DNA from: Haloarcula rubra
GTDB taxonomy: Archaea > Halobacteriota > Halobacteria > Halobacteriales > Haloarculaceae
DNA length: 64,000 bases
Direction: 5' to 3'
Assembly (NCBI RefSeq): GCF_019599465.1
Contig: NZ_RKLR01000001.1
Coordinates: 248,001 to 312,000 of the forward strand
Shown: positions 16,010 to 25,700 of the stretch, one piece after another
How the letters are laid out: every line of letters starts with the position of its first letter
Numbering within the stretch: position 1 is the first letter of the stretch
Position numbers and translations under genes: made by a program
The notes under the pieces: model-generated
Told to the model about the DNA's origin: nothing
The model's input: only the letters and a program-made list of their open reading frames with translations
Database searches by the model: none

Positions 16010-17141
16010 TCAGCCACGGAGTGCCTCGACCGGCGGTTCCCACGCCGCTCGATAGGCCGGATAGAGGCCCCCGACCAGCGCGACGACGACGCCGAAGGCG
16101 AACGCGCCGAGCGGGACGAGGGCGTTCGCGGGCATGAGGACGGCCCACAGCGGGAGCTCCGTCTGCGTGGCGGTCACGACGACGGTGACGACGCCCAGCA
16201 CCGCACCGACGGCCCCGCCGACGACACCCAGCAGCGTCGCCTCGACGAGCAACGTCCGCAGGACTTGCCTGCGGTGGATGCCGACGGCCCTGAGGACGCC
16301 TATCTCGCCCCGCCGTTCGGAGACGGTCATCAGCATCACGTTGAAGATGCTGACGCCAGCGACGACCAGCGAGACGCCCGCGACGGCGAGCAAGAAGCCG
16401 TTCAGCAGGTCGAAGAACTCCGCGATGCGGTCGAGCACGCTCGTCAGCGAGAAGACGCTGACCCGCTCCTGTCTGGCGTTCAACCGCCGGTCCACCTCGT
16501 CGGCGACCGCCCGGGCGTCGGCGGCCGAGTTGGCGCGGACGACAACCTGTGAGTACCCCGACGTGGCGAACTCGTCCGGCGGGAGGACGACCGCCGAATC
16601 CGGCTGGAGCGGTGAGATGCTCTGGACCTCCGGCAGGACGCTGACGACGCGGTACTCGTTGCCCTCGACGGTGATGGTACTGCCCGGGCGCAGGGACAGT
16701 TCCTCGGCGACGTCGGCACCGACGATAGCACCCTGTCGATGGAACGCCGGGACGACGCCGCTCCCGTTGCCGAACAGCGCCTGCGGACTGTCGGTGCCGT
16801 ACACCTGCGCGACTGTGCGGCCCCCACTCCCCCGTACCGTCCCACCGGTCGCTTTCAGCGGGACGACGGTCCCCCGGCCGTCGGCGGCCCGCTGGACCGC
16901 CGCGAGGTCACGCGAGTCCAGCGATTCGGCGTCGCTTCCGTCGGCCGGGCTGACGATGACCTGGTCGCCGAGGCCGCCCAGTTCCTCCGTGGCGGCGACG
17001 CTCAGTGCGTTGCCCAGCAGACCGAGCGTGACGACGGCGAACACGCCGATGACGATGCCAAGCGCCGCCAGTGCTGCCCGGAGTCGCTGCCGCGAGAGGT
17101 TCCGGGTCGCCAGCGACAGCGCCGGGAACCGACGCCCGTTC

Positions 17142-17149
<8 letters not shown>
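16010..17149 (-). CDS. MacB/FtsX-type ABC transporter permease
   Basis: A 379-residue permease with the MacB layout: one membrane helix (about 25-48), a large extracellular domain (about 50-255), then three helices in the C-terminal third. ATRNLSRQRLRAALAALGIVIG and SERRGEIGVLRAVG are typical. MacB-like systems use ATP to move or release molecules at the cell surface instead of crossing the membrane directly. The gene overlaps its ATPase by 8 bp and follows a secreted protein, forming a three-gene operon read right to left. Confidence 0.92.
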
Positions 17150-17839
<690 letters not shown>

Positions 17840-17843
<4 letters not shown>

Positions 17844-19429
17844 CGGTTCCGGGAGCGGCGGGCGAACAGTGTCACGGCGACGGTCACGACCAGTCCGACG
17901 GTCAGCGCCAGTGCGATACCGATCGACTGCTGGCCACTCCCCCTGTTCGTGCCGTCGTCGGCCGGGAGCGGTACCTCGGTGGTCTCGCTGACTCGCTCGC
18001 CGTCGACGGTGTAGTCGACCCGGACGGTCAGCGCCGTCGCGTTCTCGGTGTCGGCCTGCGCGGTGAGTTCGAACGGCGCGAACTCGCTGCTGGCGACGCT
18101 CCCCACGAAGTAGTTGCGCTGTGGGTACGCCGGGTCGACGTACCGGGTGGGCTGGACGGCGACGACGGCGCTGGTCACCTCGCCGTCCCCGACGTTGGCG
18201 AGGTTGCCGTCGACGCTCACGCGTCCGTCCTCGGCCACGGTGACGTCGAGGCCGGTGACGGTGGCCGCACCGCGCTCCGCAGCGTAGTCGTAGGCGACGG
18301 CGCTCTCGGTGCGTCCGGTCGGCGCGTCGTAGTGCGCGACGAACCGAACGCCGTCGGCGGTCCGCACGCCCGAGAGGTCGACCGTCACCGTCGTCGACTC
18401 GCCCGGCGCGAGTTCCTCGGTCAGCGCGTACCTGCCGACCGAGGAGAGGGCGGTCCCGTCCGGCGTCTCGCCGGTGAGGACGACGCGCTCGACGGCCGCG
18501 TTGCCGAAGTTGGTCACGGTCACGTCGACCCGTGACTCGCTGGTCGCGTCGTCGCTCCCGGACTGTGGCTGGAGCGCCCCGCCACCGCCGCCACCGCCGA
18601 GGATGCCGGTCAGGCCACCGGGGACTTGCTGTGTGTCGTCCCCCTGTGCACGCTGTGCGCGGACGCCGACGTCGGTAGACAGCGGCGCGACGGTCACCGT
18701 CTTCGAGAACGTCGAGGCGGACCGGACGCCGTTGGGCGTCGTGAACGTCGTCGTCACTTCGAGGGGGCGTTCGCCCGGTGCGGGGGCCCTGACCGAGAGG
18801 TTCACCGTCTGTGACGCCCCGGCGGCTATCGTCGGAATCACGCGCCGGGTCCGCTCGCCCGTCGCCGGGTCGGTCACCCGAACCTCGACGTCGCGGAGCG
18901 CCGCCGTCGTCGGGTTCGAGACGACGGCCGTCACGGGGGTGTCGGCGCGAGCGACGAGGCCGTCGGTCCGGAGTTCGACCTGTGGCTGGCCGCGTTCGAC
19001 GCCGACCGTCAGCGGCCGTGTCGCACGCACCGTGTCGCCGGCCTCGTCGGTCCCGACGGCCACGAGTCGCAGGTCGTACGACCGCGGTCGGTCGACGGTG
19101 AACGTCACGGGCACCGTCAACGTCTCGCCGGGTGAGAGCCGACCGAGGGCCGTCGCGTTCCCGAGGACCACGTCCTCGCCGATGTCGGGCGAGCGGACGA
19201 CGCGAACGCTGTCGAGTGCGAGCGACGTGTTGCTACCGCCAGAGAGCCGAACGGTCGTCTCGGCGGTTATCGGTGCTCCGGCGGTCGGCGTCGCCGGCGT
19301 GACCGTCGTGTCTGTGAGGGTCAGGCGGGCGTCGGCGCCGGCGGCCGGCCCGACGGCGACGGTCAGCGGACCCACGGCGACGAGGACGGCCAGTGCGACG
19401 ACGAGCAAGCGGAGACGAACACGCACCAT
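17840..19429 (-). CDS. Secreted, membrane-anchored multi-domain (CARDB/COG1361-like) protein
   Basis: A 529-residue surface protein. Residues 1-32 are a signal peptide (basic start, hydrophobic core, AAGADA). Three or four beta-sandwich repeats follow, with phrases such as LSPGETLTVPVTF, IAAGASQTVNLSV and LAPGESTTVTVDL, typical of adhesion-like CARDB domains. A glycine-rich linker is near residues 275-285. One C-terminal helix (about 500-522) with RRSRNR anchors it outside the cell. As the first gene of an operon with a MacB-type ATPase and permease, it probably is the extracellular part that captures or passes on cargo. The cargo is unknown. Confidence 0.85.
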
Positions 19430-19526
19430 CTACGGTCGTAAGGGGCCGAGCGTGCAAATATCCCTCGCCGACCGAGGCCGCCCGACTCCAGAACGCTTGT
19501 AACCTCGGTCGCGCTACACTCGGGCA

Positions 19527-20006
19527 ATGACCCTCTCGGAGGCGGCCCGCGAGCGACTCGCCGACATCGTCGCCAACCAGCCGACGAAGAACGGCGAACT
19601 GCAGGACCTGTGGGACATGGACAGCGGCAGCGAGGTCCACCAGTACCTCGAATCCGAACTGAAGGAGTACTACTACCGCAACGAGGACAGTCTCATCTGT
19701 GCCACGCCGGAGGCGACGGAGTTGATAGACGGCGAGGGCTCCGACCGAGTCCAGACGATGACGGTCACGCCGCTCCAGCAGGCAATCGTGGAGGTCATCG
19801 CCGGCCCGGACGAGGAGAGCCAGAGCGTCGTCTCGGTGTTGCACGCGCTCCGCGACGCCGGCGAGGACCCCGACGTCGACGACGTTCGCTCGGCCCTGCG
19901 CGGCCTCGCCGACAAGGGGCTCGTCGAGACGGTCCAGAAGACGGTGCCGACGTTCCGACTGGCCATCGACCGCGAGGACGTCGACGTCGAGGTCACCGAC
20001 GCGTAG
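19527..20006 (+). CDS. DUF5797-like winged-helix protein
   Basis: A 159-residue acidic protein resembling haloarchaeal DUF5797. The first 75 residues include TKNGELQDLWDMDSGSEVHQ, a helix-turn-helix-like element with a YYYR segment; residues 85-145 look like a second winged helix (VVSVLHALRDAGEDPDVDDV). It is probably a transcription regulator, but I see no ligand-binding motif. It ends exactly where the convergent DUF5787 gene ends. Confidence 0.75.
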   Translation: MTLSEAARERLADIVANQPTKNGELQDLWDMDSGSEVHQYLESELKEYYYRNEDSLICATPEATELIDGEGSDRVQTMTVTPLQQAIVEVIAGPDEESQSVVSVLHALRDAGEDPDVDDVRSALRGLADKGLVETVQKTVPTFRLAIDREDVDVEVTDA

Positions 20007-21041
20007 CTACTCCTCCGGCAGTCCGGGACGTGTCCGGCGACGGCGACGGTCCAGCAGCCGTTTGATACCCTTTCCCGGCCCTCCCTCGACGGGCCACCCC
20101 TTCGCGCGCCACGCCGGCGGTTCCGGTTCGAACTCGGGACACGAGCCACGGCACTCGCTCTGTGTCGGGACCCGCTCTTTCGCCGCGCAGTACGGGACGA
20201 CACCCGACGCCTCGGCCCGCAACTGGAAGTGTCTGCAGTCTGGCCGCATCGTCCCCGCGTAGGCCCGCCAGCCGCGCCCGTAGGCCCGTTCGGCGATGAC
20301 CTGTCGCTTCTCGGCTTTCCACTCCGGGTCGGCGTACTCGAAGCGGGCGGCGCTGGCGTCGTCCTCGGGCCGTTCGAGGATTCTGGTCCCCGGCGAGGCG
20401 ACGTCGAGCGTCCGCGGTTCCCAGACCGCCTCGGCCGCCCCCGAATCGGCGTCGACGGTCAGCACGCCGACCGCCGCGGGGAAGTCCGCGAGCAGAATCG
20501 GTTCGACCCGCTCGCCCGTCGCCGCCGTCGCGACCCACACCTCGTCGGCCAGCCCCAGCGCCACGTCGCGCTCTAACTGCCCCGCGAGGTCACGCGCCGC
20601 GCTCGCCGTGAGGTCCGGTTTGTTCTCGATGGCGACGATGCGGCGCACCCAGTCGGGGTAGGGGCGTCGGCGGCGAATCTCGATGCGGTTCCCGCGCTTG
20701 CGCGTCTCGACGGCGTCCCGGTCGGCGGCCGCGTGGACGGCCTCGCGGACGTACCGCCACGGATAGCCCGGGTCCGGGAGGGCGTCGCGGTAGAAGGCCC
20801 ACTCGGCGGGGGCGTGTTCGAGGACGTGCAGGAGGTCCGAATCGAACGCCTCGGGGCCGAACGCGGCCCGCCGACGCAGGCCGTCCGGGTCGCACTCGAG
20901 GACGACGGTGTCCCACCGGCGGTACTTCGTCCCGAGTTGCCGGGCGACGACGACGGCCGAGTCCGCACGCCGCGGCGACCACTCGCGTTCGGCCCACTGA
21001 CAGACGCGCAGTTCGAAGGCGAACTCGGAGTCGACTGACAC
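20007..21041 (-). CDS. DUF5787-like protein; putative PD-(D/E)xK nuclease with Fe-S-type cysteine cluster
   Basis: A 344-residue protein resembling haloarchaeal DUF5787. Around residues 150-170, RRIVAIENKPD looks like the E-x-K half of a PD-(D/E)xK nuclease site, at the end of a hydrophobic strand. Four cysteines cluster near the C-terminus: C269, C285, C297 and C301. Such a cluster after a nuclease core is how Cas4/AddB-type enzymes hold a 4Fe-4S centre. DNA cleavage in repair is therefore a reasonable guess, but the assignment is mine and the family is uncharacterised. The tail is strongly basic (RRRRRTR), unusual in a halophile and consistent with nucleic-acid binding. Confidence 0.7.
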   Translation of the reverse strand: MSVDSEFAFELRVCQWAEREWSPRRADSAVVVARQLGTKYRRWDTVVLECDPDGLRRRAAFGPEAFDSDLLHVLEHAPAEWAFYRDALPDPGYPWRYVREAVHAAADRDAVETRKRGNRIEIRRRRPYPDWVRRIVAIENKPDLTASAARDLAGQLERDVALGLADEVWVATAATGERVEPILLADFPAAVGVLTVDADSGAAEAVWEPRTLDVASPGTRILERPEDDASAARFEYADPEWKAEKRQVIAERAYGRGWRAYAGTMRPDCRHFQLRAEASGVVPYCAAKERVPTQSECRGSCPEFEPEPPAWRAKGWPVEGGPGKGIKRLLDRRRRRTRPGLPEE

Positions 21042-21102
21042 GACCGACCGTTCGGCACGCGAACGCTAAACAACCACTGCTTCCGCCGACGGTCCCGGGC
21101 GG

Positions 21103-21396
21103 GTGGGTAGCGCCGACACCGCGTTCGGTTCTGACTTCTACATCAAGACGAAGAACGGGACGGCCAGCGAACAGGGTGCGTGGGAAGCGTGGGCCGTCAT
21201 CCTCGTCGGCGTCATCGGTATCGTCGCCGTCGAACTCGGCGGCGAGACGGGTGCGAAAATCGCGCTCGCGTTACTCCTCGTGGTCCCGATACTGGTTATC
21301 GTCGCCGCCGTCCTCGGGACGTTCGTCCTCGGCGTGGGTAGCTCTGCACAGGCGGCGCTCCTGCTCACCGGCGCGCCGGTGGTGCTGGCGGCCTGA
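21103..21396 (+). CDS. Small membrane protein, unknown function
   Basis: A 97-residue protein starting from GTG 21103. After about 25 polar residues there are two or three hydrophobic helices (about 29-45, 50-70, 76-97). I do not recognise a family with certainty. The start is uncertain, but no ATG precedes the first helix. It lies between the divergent DUF5787 gene and the convergent Nudix gene. Confidence 0.55.
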   Translation: MGSADTAFGSDFYIKTKNGTASEQGAWEAWAVILVGVIGIVAVELGGETGAKIALALLLVVPILVIVAAVLGTFVLGVGSSAQAALLLTGAPVVLAA

Positions 21397-21411
21397 CGCC
21401 GACGGGACCTC

Positions 21412-21852
21412 TCACTCCTCGGTGTCTTCGTCCTCGAACTTCTCGTCGAGGAAGTCGTGGGCGTCTTCCAGTATCTCGCGGGGGCCGTCCTGCGTGACGG
21501 TGTTTATCGCCTGATCGTAGTCGCGCCACTGCAGGTCGCGGTGTTCGGTCGATAGCTCTGCGGACGCCTCGAAGGACTTCGCGACGAACAGGTGGACCGT
21601 CTTGTGGATGGTGTTCCCGTTCGCCTCGAACACGTAGTCGTAATCTTTGCGGAAACCGTCCAAGAGCCGGAAATCGCCGATTCCGGCCTCCTCTTTCACT
21701 TCGCGTATGGCGGTCTGCTGGAGTTCCTCGTCGCCCTCGACGCCGCCCTTGGGGAATTCCCAGTCTCCGGGGCGGCTCTTGAGCAGGAGGTACTCCCGCC
21801 GGCCACGCGTATCGCGAAAGAGGATGGCTCCCGCGCTCGTGGCCTCTATCAT
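21412..21852 (-). CDS. Nudix hydrolase, diadenosine tetraphosphatase type
   Basis: A 146-residue Nudix protein with a complete box: GGVEGDEELQQTAIREVKEE followed by AGI at about residues 37-59. WEFPKGGVE and a conserved tyrosine region (KDYDYVF) point to the bis(5'-nucleosyl)-tetraphosphatase (asymmetrical) subgroup, which breaks down alarmone-like dinucleotides. It is acidic, especially at the C-terminus. A cttaagta box on its strand (21874-21881) is 26 bp before the ATG. Confidence 0.88.
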   Translation of the reverse strand: MIEATSAGAILFRDTRGRREYLLLKSRPGDWEFPKGGVEGDEELQQTAIREVKEEAGIGDFRLLDGFRKDYDYVFEANGNTIHKTVHLFVAKSFEASAELSTEHRDLQWRDYDQAINTVTQDGPREILEDAHDFLDEKFEDEDTEE

Positions 21853-21873
21853 TGCGAAGATTTAGTACACCGG

Positions 21874-21881
21874 TACTTAAG
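21874..21881 (-). promoter_or_regulatory. TATA-like box for the Nudix hydrolase gene
   Basis: Reads cttaagta on the minus strand, 26 bp before the ATG at 21852, with leaderless spacing. Confidence 0.5.
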
Positions 21882-22069
21882 AGAATATCGGAGGCGGCCG
21901 CGACGTCGCCGGCGAAGCCGAAACGGTAGGTTTCATATCGTAGCCCCCGACACGAAGCCGTGTGACGGCCGAAACGCGTGTGGCAGGTCCCGATTCTGCA
22001 ACCGGCGTCGGACGCCGATACGCGAAACGGAGGGCCTTTTACACCTCGCTGGTGAGAGTCAGGACAGAG

Positions 22070-22402
22070 ATGCCCTTCGTCACGACCCTGACGCTCACGA
22101 GTGGGGACCGCCACCGTCTCGACGACGTCGTGGCGGACATCAAGGACCGCGCCGCACGGAAAGGCGTCGAACTGAAGGGGCCGCACCCGAAGTCCCCCGA
22201 CGAACTGCGCATCCCGCAGTCGAAGACGCTGGGGCCCGACGGCGGCCGCTTCGAGTCGTGGCACCACACCGTCTACACCCGCACCATCGAAATCGTCGGC
22301 TACGAGGCGTTCGCCCGGTCGGTGACCGAGGAGGAGTTCCCCGACGGCGTCCACGTGTCGGTCGGCGTCGAGCAGCGAACCCAACTCGGGAGCGGGTCAT
22401 AA
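22070..22402 (+). CDS. uS10-family ribosomal protein paralogue
   Basis: A 110-residue protein with the S10 fold signature: a beta-strand start (VTTLTLTSGDRHRLDDVV), then ELKGPHPKSPDELRIPQSKT and RTIEIVGYEAFARSV. S10 sits in the small-subunit head and in bacteria doubles as the NusE antitermination factor. The sequence is clearly different from the canonical archaeal S10 that lies next to the elongation factor gene, so this appears to be a second copy with a changed loop and tail. The start (MPFVT) follows a cttttac box. The neighbours are not ribosomal genes. Confidence 0.7.
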   Translation: MPFVTTLTLTSGDRHRLDDVVADIKDRAARKGVELKGPHPKSPDELRIPQSKTLGPDGGRFESWHHTVYTRTIEIVGYEAFARSVTEEEFPDGVHVSVGVEQRTQLGSGS

Positions 22403-22426
22403 GTCCCTCCGGGGCCTTGGGCCCCT

Positions 22427-23701
22427 ATGGACGACGACAGACACGAGCGACTCGTCTCGCTGCGGCGTGACCTCCACCGGCGTCCCGAACCGGCGTGGCG
22501 CGAGTTCTACACCACCAGCCGCATCGTCGACGAACTGGAGCGCATCGGCGTCGACGACCTGCGACTCGGCCCGGAGATGCTCGACGGCGACGCCCGCATG
22601 GCCGTCCCGGACGACGACGAACTCGCCGAGTGGCACGAACGCGCCCGCGAGGCGGGTGCACGTGAGGACGTCCTCGAACGGACGGCCGGCGGGTTCACCG
22701 GTGCACTCGCGACGCTCGAACGCGGCGACGGGCCGACCGTCGCACTGCGGGTCGACATCGACGGCCTCCCCATCACCGAGTCCGAGGAGCCGACCCACGT
22801 GCCGGCGGACGGTGGCTTCCGCTCGACCAACGAGGGGTACATGCACGCGTGCGGGCACGACGCCCACGCCGCCTTCGGCGTCGGCGTCCTCGAAGCCGTC
22901 GCCGAGAGCGAGTTCGCGGGGACGTTCCACGTCCTCTTCCAGCCGGCGGAGGAGGTCATCGGCGGCGGGAAGGCCGTCGCCGAGAGCGGCGTACTGGACG
23001 ACGTGGACCGACTGCTGGCCGTCCACGTCGGCCTCGACCACCCGACGGGCGAAGTCGTCGCGGGCGTCGACGGGTTCCTCTCGGTCCGCCAGTTCGAGGT
23101 GACGTTCACCGGCGAGTCGGCCCACGCCGGCGCGAGTCCGGGGTCGGGCCGGGACGCGGTGCAGGCCCTCGCGACGGCGGTCCAGAACCTCCACGCCATC
23201 CGCCGACACGAGGACGGCGCGACGCGGGTCAACACCGGCGTCGTCGAGGGCGGCACCGCGACGAACATCGTCCCCGAGAGCGCCAGCATCGAGGGGGAAG
23301 TCCGCGGGGAGACGACCCACCTGAAGGAGTACATGAGCGACCGGGCCGACACCGTCGTCGAGAACGCCGCCGCGATGCACGACTGTGAGTCCACCATCCG
23401 GACGACGGCAGAGGCCCCCAGCGCCGTGAGCGACGACGAACTGGCGGACGTGGTGGCCGACGTGGCCGACGGCGTCGAGGGCGTCGAGTCGATTCTCCAC
23501 AGCGACGACCTCGGCGGGAGCGAGGACGCCACCTACCTGATGCGACGGGTCCAGGAGCACGGCGGCCTCGCCTGCTACGTCGGTATCGGCACCGACCACC
23601 CCGGCGGCCACCACACGCCGACGTTCGACGTCGAGGAGCGGTCGCTCGCCATCGGCGTCGACGTGCTGGCGGGCGCTATCGAGCGCTGCTGGGCGGAGTG
23701 A
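22427..23701 (+). CDS. M20-family amidohydrolase (AbgA-like)
   Basis: A 424-residue metallo-amidohydrolase. The metal ligands are visible in MHACGHDAHAAFG, FQPAEEVIGGG and HPGGHHTPTFD; HAGASPGSGRDA is the dimerisation domain. Length and the helical insertion at about residues 60-95 resemble the p-aminobenzoyl-glutamate hydrolase A branch of the aminoacylase family. The substrate is an N-acyl or amide-linked amino acid; it is not defined by sequence. A cataagt box overlapping the upstream stop codon gives leaderless spacing to ATG 22427. Confidence 0.9.
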   Translation: MDDDRHERLVSLRRDLHRRPEPAWREFYTTSRIVDELERIGVDDLRLGPEMLDGDARMAVPDDDELAEWHERAREAGAREDVLERTAGGFTGALATLERGDGPTVALRVDIDGLPITESEEPTHVPADGGFRSTNEGYMHACGHDAHAAFGVGVLEAVAESEFAGTFHVLFQPAEEVIGGGKAVAESGVLDDVDRLLAVHVGLDHPTGEVVAGVDGFLSVRQFEVTFTGESAHAGASPGSGRDAVQALATAVQNLHAIRRHEDGATRVNTGVVEGGTATNIVPESASIEGEVRGETTHLKEYMSDRADTVVENAAAMHDCESTIRTTAEAPSAVSDDELADVVADVADGVEGVESILHSDDLGGSEDATYLMRRVQEHGGLACYVGIGTDHPGGHHTPTFDVEERSLAIGVDVLAGAIERCWAE

Positions 23702-23721
23702 AGACGAGAGAAGAAACCTGC

Positions 23722-25095
23722 TCAGTACTTCGGGTCCGCGCCGGTGACCTCGTAGATGTCGTCCATGATGGCGTCGCGTTCGGCCTGCCACGCCGCGAAC
23801 CCGCTGGGGTCGTCCGGGTAGTCCTCGTAGTGGGCGAGGAGTCGGTCGGCGGCCTTCTTCGTCTGGTAGAGGTCCCGGATCGTGCCCCAGTGGCCGAAGC
23901 TCTTGACGGCCATCTTTAGTTTCAGCCCAAGTCCCACGCTCGTCGACCCACCGTACAGCGCCTCGGCCAGTTTCTCACCGGGGAGGGCGGCCAGCAGGCC
24001 CATCAGGTCGTCCACGTCGTAGGCCGTCGTGAAGATGTTGTACACGTCCAGCGCCGCGTAGCGGGCGCCGAAGTGGTCCATCACGTTGACGTTGTACTCC
24101 CAGAGGGCCGCCTCCTCGTCGGTGCGGCCGTCCTCGATGGCCTCGATAGCTTGCTCGGCGGCGTACTTCCCGGCGTAGGCCGCCCCGGCGATGCCGCCGC
24201 CGGTGGTCGGGTTGACGTGGCCGGCCGCGTCGCCGACGGCCATGTAGCCCGGCGCGACGGCCGAGTCGTAGGGGCGACGGGTCGGCAGGGCCGCGCCCAG
24301 TTTGTCCTGTACCTCGGCGCCCCGGAACTCCTCGCGCCCGCGCAGGTCGCGTTTCAGGTCCTCGACCAGTTCCATCGGTTCCTCGTTCATCTGGAAGCCG
24401 AGGCCGACGTTGATCTCGGTGTCCGTGCGCGGGAAGTACCAGAGGTAGCCAGCCGACCGCTCCGTCGGTTTGAACACCAGTGCGTCGTCCCACTCGACCG
24501 GTTCCTCGACTTCGACGATCTCCCGGTAAGCCGAACAGAACTGCGAGTAGCGGACGTTCGTGTCGAAGGTGGCGTCCTCGAAGTCCGTCTTGTCCTGCAA
24601 CAGCGAGAGCGCGCCGGCGGCGTCGACGACGATGTCCGCCTCGTAGGTGACCGGGTCGCCCTTCCGGATGGCGTCGAAGCCGGTGACCTCGCCGGACTCG
24701 TCCTGCAGGACGTCCTGTACCACGGTGTCGTAGTGGAACTCCGCGCCCGACTCGTCGGCCCCCTCGATGAGACAGCGGCCGTACTCCCAGCGGTCGATGA
24801 CGGCGAGTTCGCCGGGCACCGGAATCTCCAGCACCGTGTCCTCCTGTGGAATCTCGAACCGGCCGTGGTCGACGTCCGTGTTCGTGAACGCGGGTTCGAG
24901 TTGTGACTTCGGGATGGCTTCGGGGAAGTCGCTCGCCCCCTTCAGGGCGTCCCCACAGGCGATGTGCCCCGCTTCCTCTGCGTCCTTCCGTTCGACGACG
25001 ACGACGTCGTAGCCCGCGTCGGCGACTGTCGCGGCGGCGTAACAGCCCGACGTCCCCGCCCCGACGACGGCTACGTCGTACTGGTGAGTGGTCAT
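23722..25095 (-). CDS. Geranylgeranyl reductase-family FAD-dependent oxidoreductase
   Basis: A 457-residue flavoprotein. The dinucleotide motif VAVVGAGTSGCYAA is at about residues 8-21, and the second FAD motif YMAVGDAAGHVNPTTGGGI is near residue 295. The combination with CGDALKG is typical of geranylgeranyl reductases, which saturate the isoprenoid chains of archaeal lipids or menaquinone. It is divergent from the 2Fe-2S ferredoxin gene only 91 bp away, a plausible electron donor. Which isoprenoid is reduced is not certain. ATG 25095 places the motif close to the N-terminus, as in the family. Confidence 0.88.
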   Translation of the reverse strand: MTTHQYDVAVVGAGTSGCYAAATVADAGYDVVVVERKDAEEAGHIACGDALKGASDFPEAIPKSQLEPAFTNTDVDHGRFEIPQEDTVLEIPVPGELAVIDRWEYGRCLIEGADESGAEFHYDTVVQDVLQDESGEVTGFDAIRKGDPVTYEADIVVDAAGALSLLQDKTDFEDATFDTNVRYSQFCSAYREIVEVEEPVEWDDALVFKPTERSAGYLWYFPRTDTEINVGLGFQMNEEPMELVEDLKRDLRGREEFRGAEVQDKLGAALPTRRPYDSAVAPGYMAVGDAAGHVNPTTGGGIAGAAYAGKYAAEQAIEAIEDGRTDEEAALWEYNVNVMDHFGARYAALDVYNIFTTAYDVDDLMGLLAALPGEKLAEALYGGSTSVGLGLKLKMAVKSFGHWGTIRDLYQTKKAADRLLAHYEDYPDDPSGFAAWQAERDAIMDDIYEVTGADPKY

Positions 25096-25186
25096 GCACC
25101 CTCGTCCTAACCGGAGAGAGAAAATCGTTCCGACTGTCGCCGTGACGGGGATAAAGAGTTTTGACCGGGGCCGCGAAAGCCGGAAT

Positions 25187-25519
25187 ATGACCGAGTACAC
25201 CGTCGAGTTCGTGGGGACGGGCGAGGAGATTACCGTCTCCGACAAGGAGACCATCCTCTCGCGCTGTATCGAGGAAGGCATCGCACAGGAGTACTCCTGT
25301 CGCGTGGGGATGTGTCTCGCCTGTTCGGCCGAAATCGTCGCGGGTGAGGTGACCCAACCGGCCGCCCGCGGCCTCACCGAACAGGAGCGAGAGAACTACG
25401 CGTTGACCTGCATGGCCCGACCGGCCTCGGACCTCCGCCTGGACCGCGGGAAATACCCCCCGAGCATCGAAGCCGACGCGGCCGACGCGGCCGGCGACGC
25501 CGCGGCCGCCGACGACTGA
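25187..25519 (+). CDS. 2Fe-2S plant-type ferredoxin
   Basis: A 110-residue ferredoxin with the cysteine pattern of plant-type clusters: three cysteines in YSCRVGMCLACS and a fourth in YALTCMARP. An alanine/aspartate tail of about 20 residues follows. It transfers single electrons; the divergent geranylgeranyl-reductase gene may be its partner. An agttttga box sits 28 bp before ATG 25187. It lacks the extra acidic domain of the main haloarchaeal ferredoxin, so it is a second, smaller type. Confidence 0.9.
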   Translation: MTEYTVEFVGTGEEITVSDKETILSRCIEEGIAQEYSCRVGMCLACSAEIVAGEVTQPAARGLTEQERENYALTCMARPASDLRLDRGKYPPSIEADAADAAGDAAAADD

Positions 25520-25564
25520 CAACTGCCCGTCGCCGCTCTCGCGCGATGCGTGTTACCACCTCCC

Positions 25565-25607
25565 GCGTGCGGTATTCTCACGCACACAAACGTCTGCCAC
25601 GGGCAGA
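25565..25607 (+). terminator. Two short hairpins after the ferredoxin gene
   Basis: GCGTG/CACGC pair over 25565-25583 with a 9-base loop, and TCTGCC/GGCAGA over 25593-25607 with a 3-base loop. They lie 45-90 bp after the ferredoxin stop. No long T run follows, so a termination role is only possible; a processing or regulatory role is equally open. Confidence 0.3.
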
Positions 25608-25700
25608 ATGAAGGGCAGGTCATATAAGCACGTGGGTCCTACATGGTAGTGACACCAGCGTCAGCGGACGGCCGTCGACGATTGACACACGCTCCCAACC

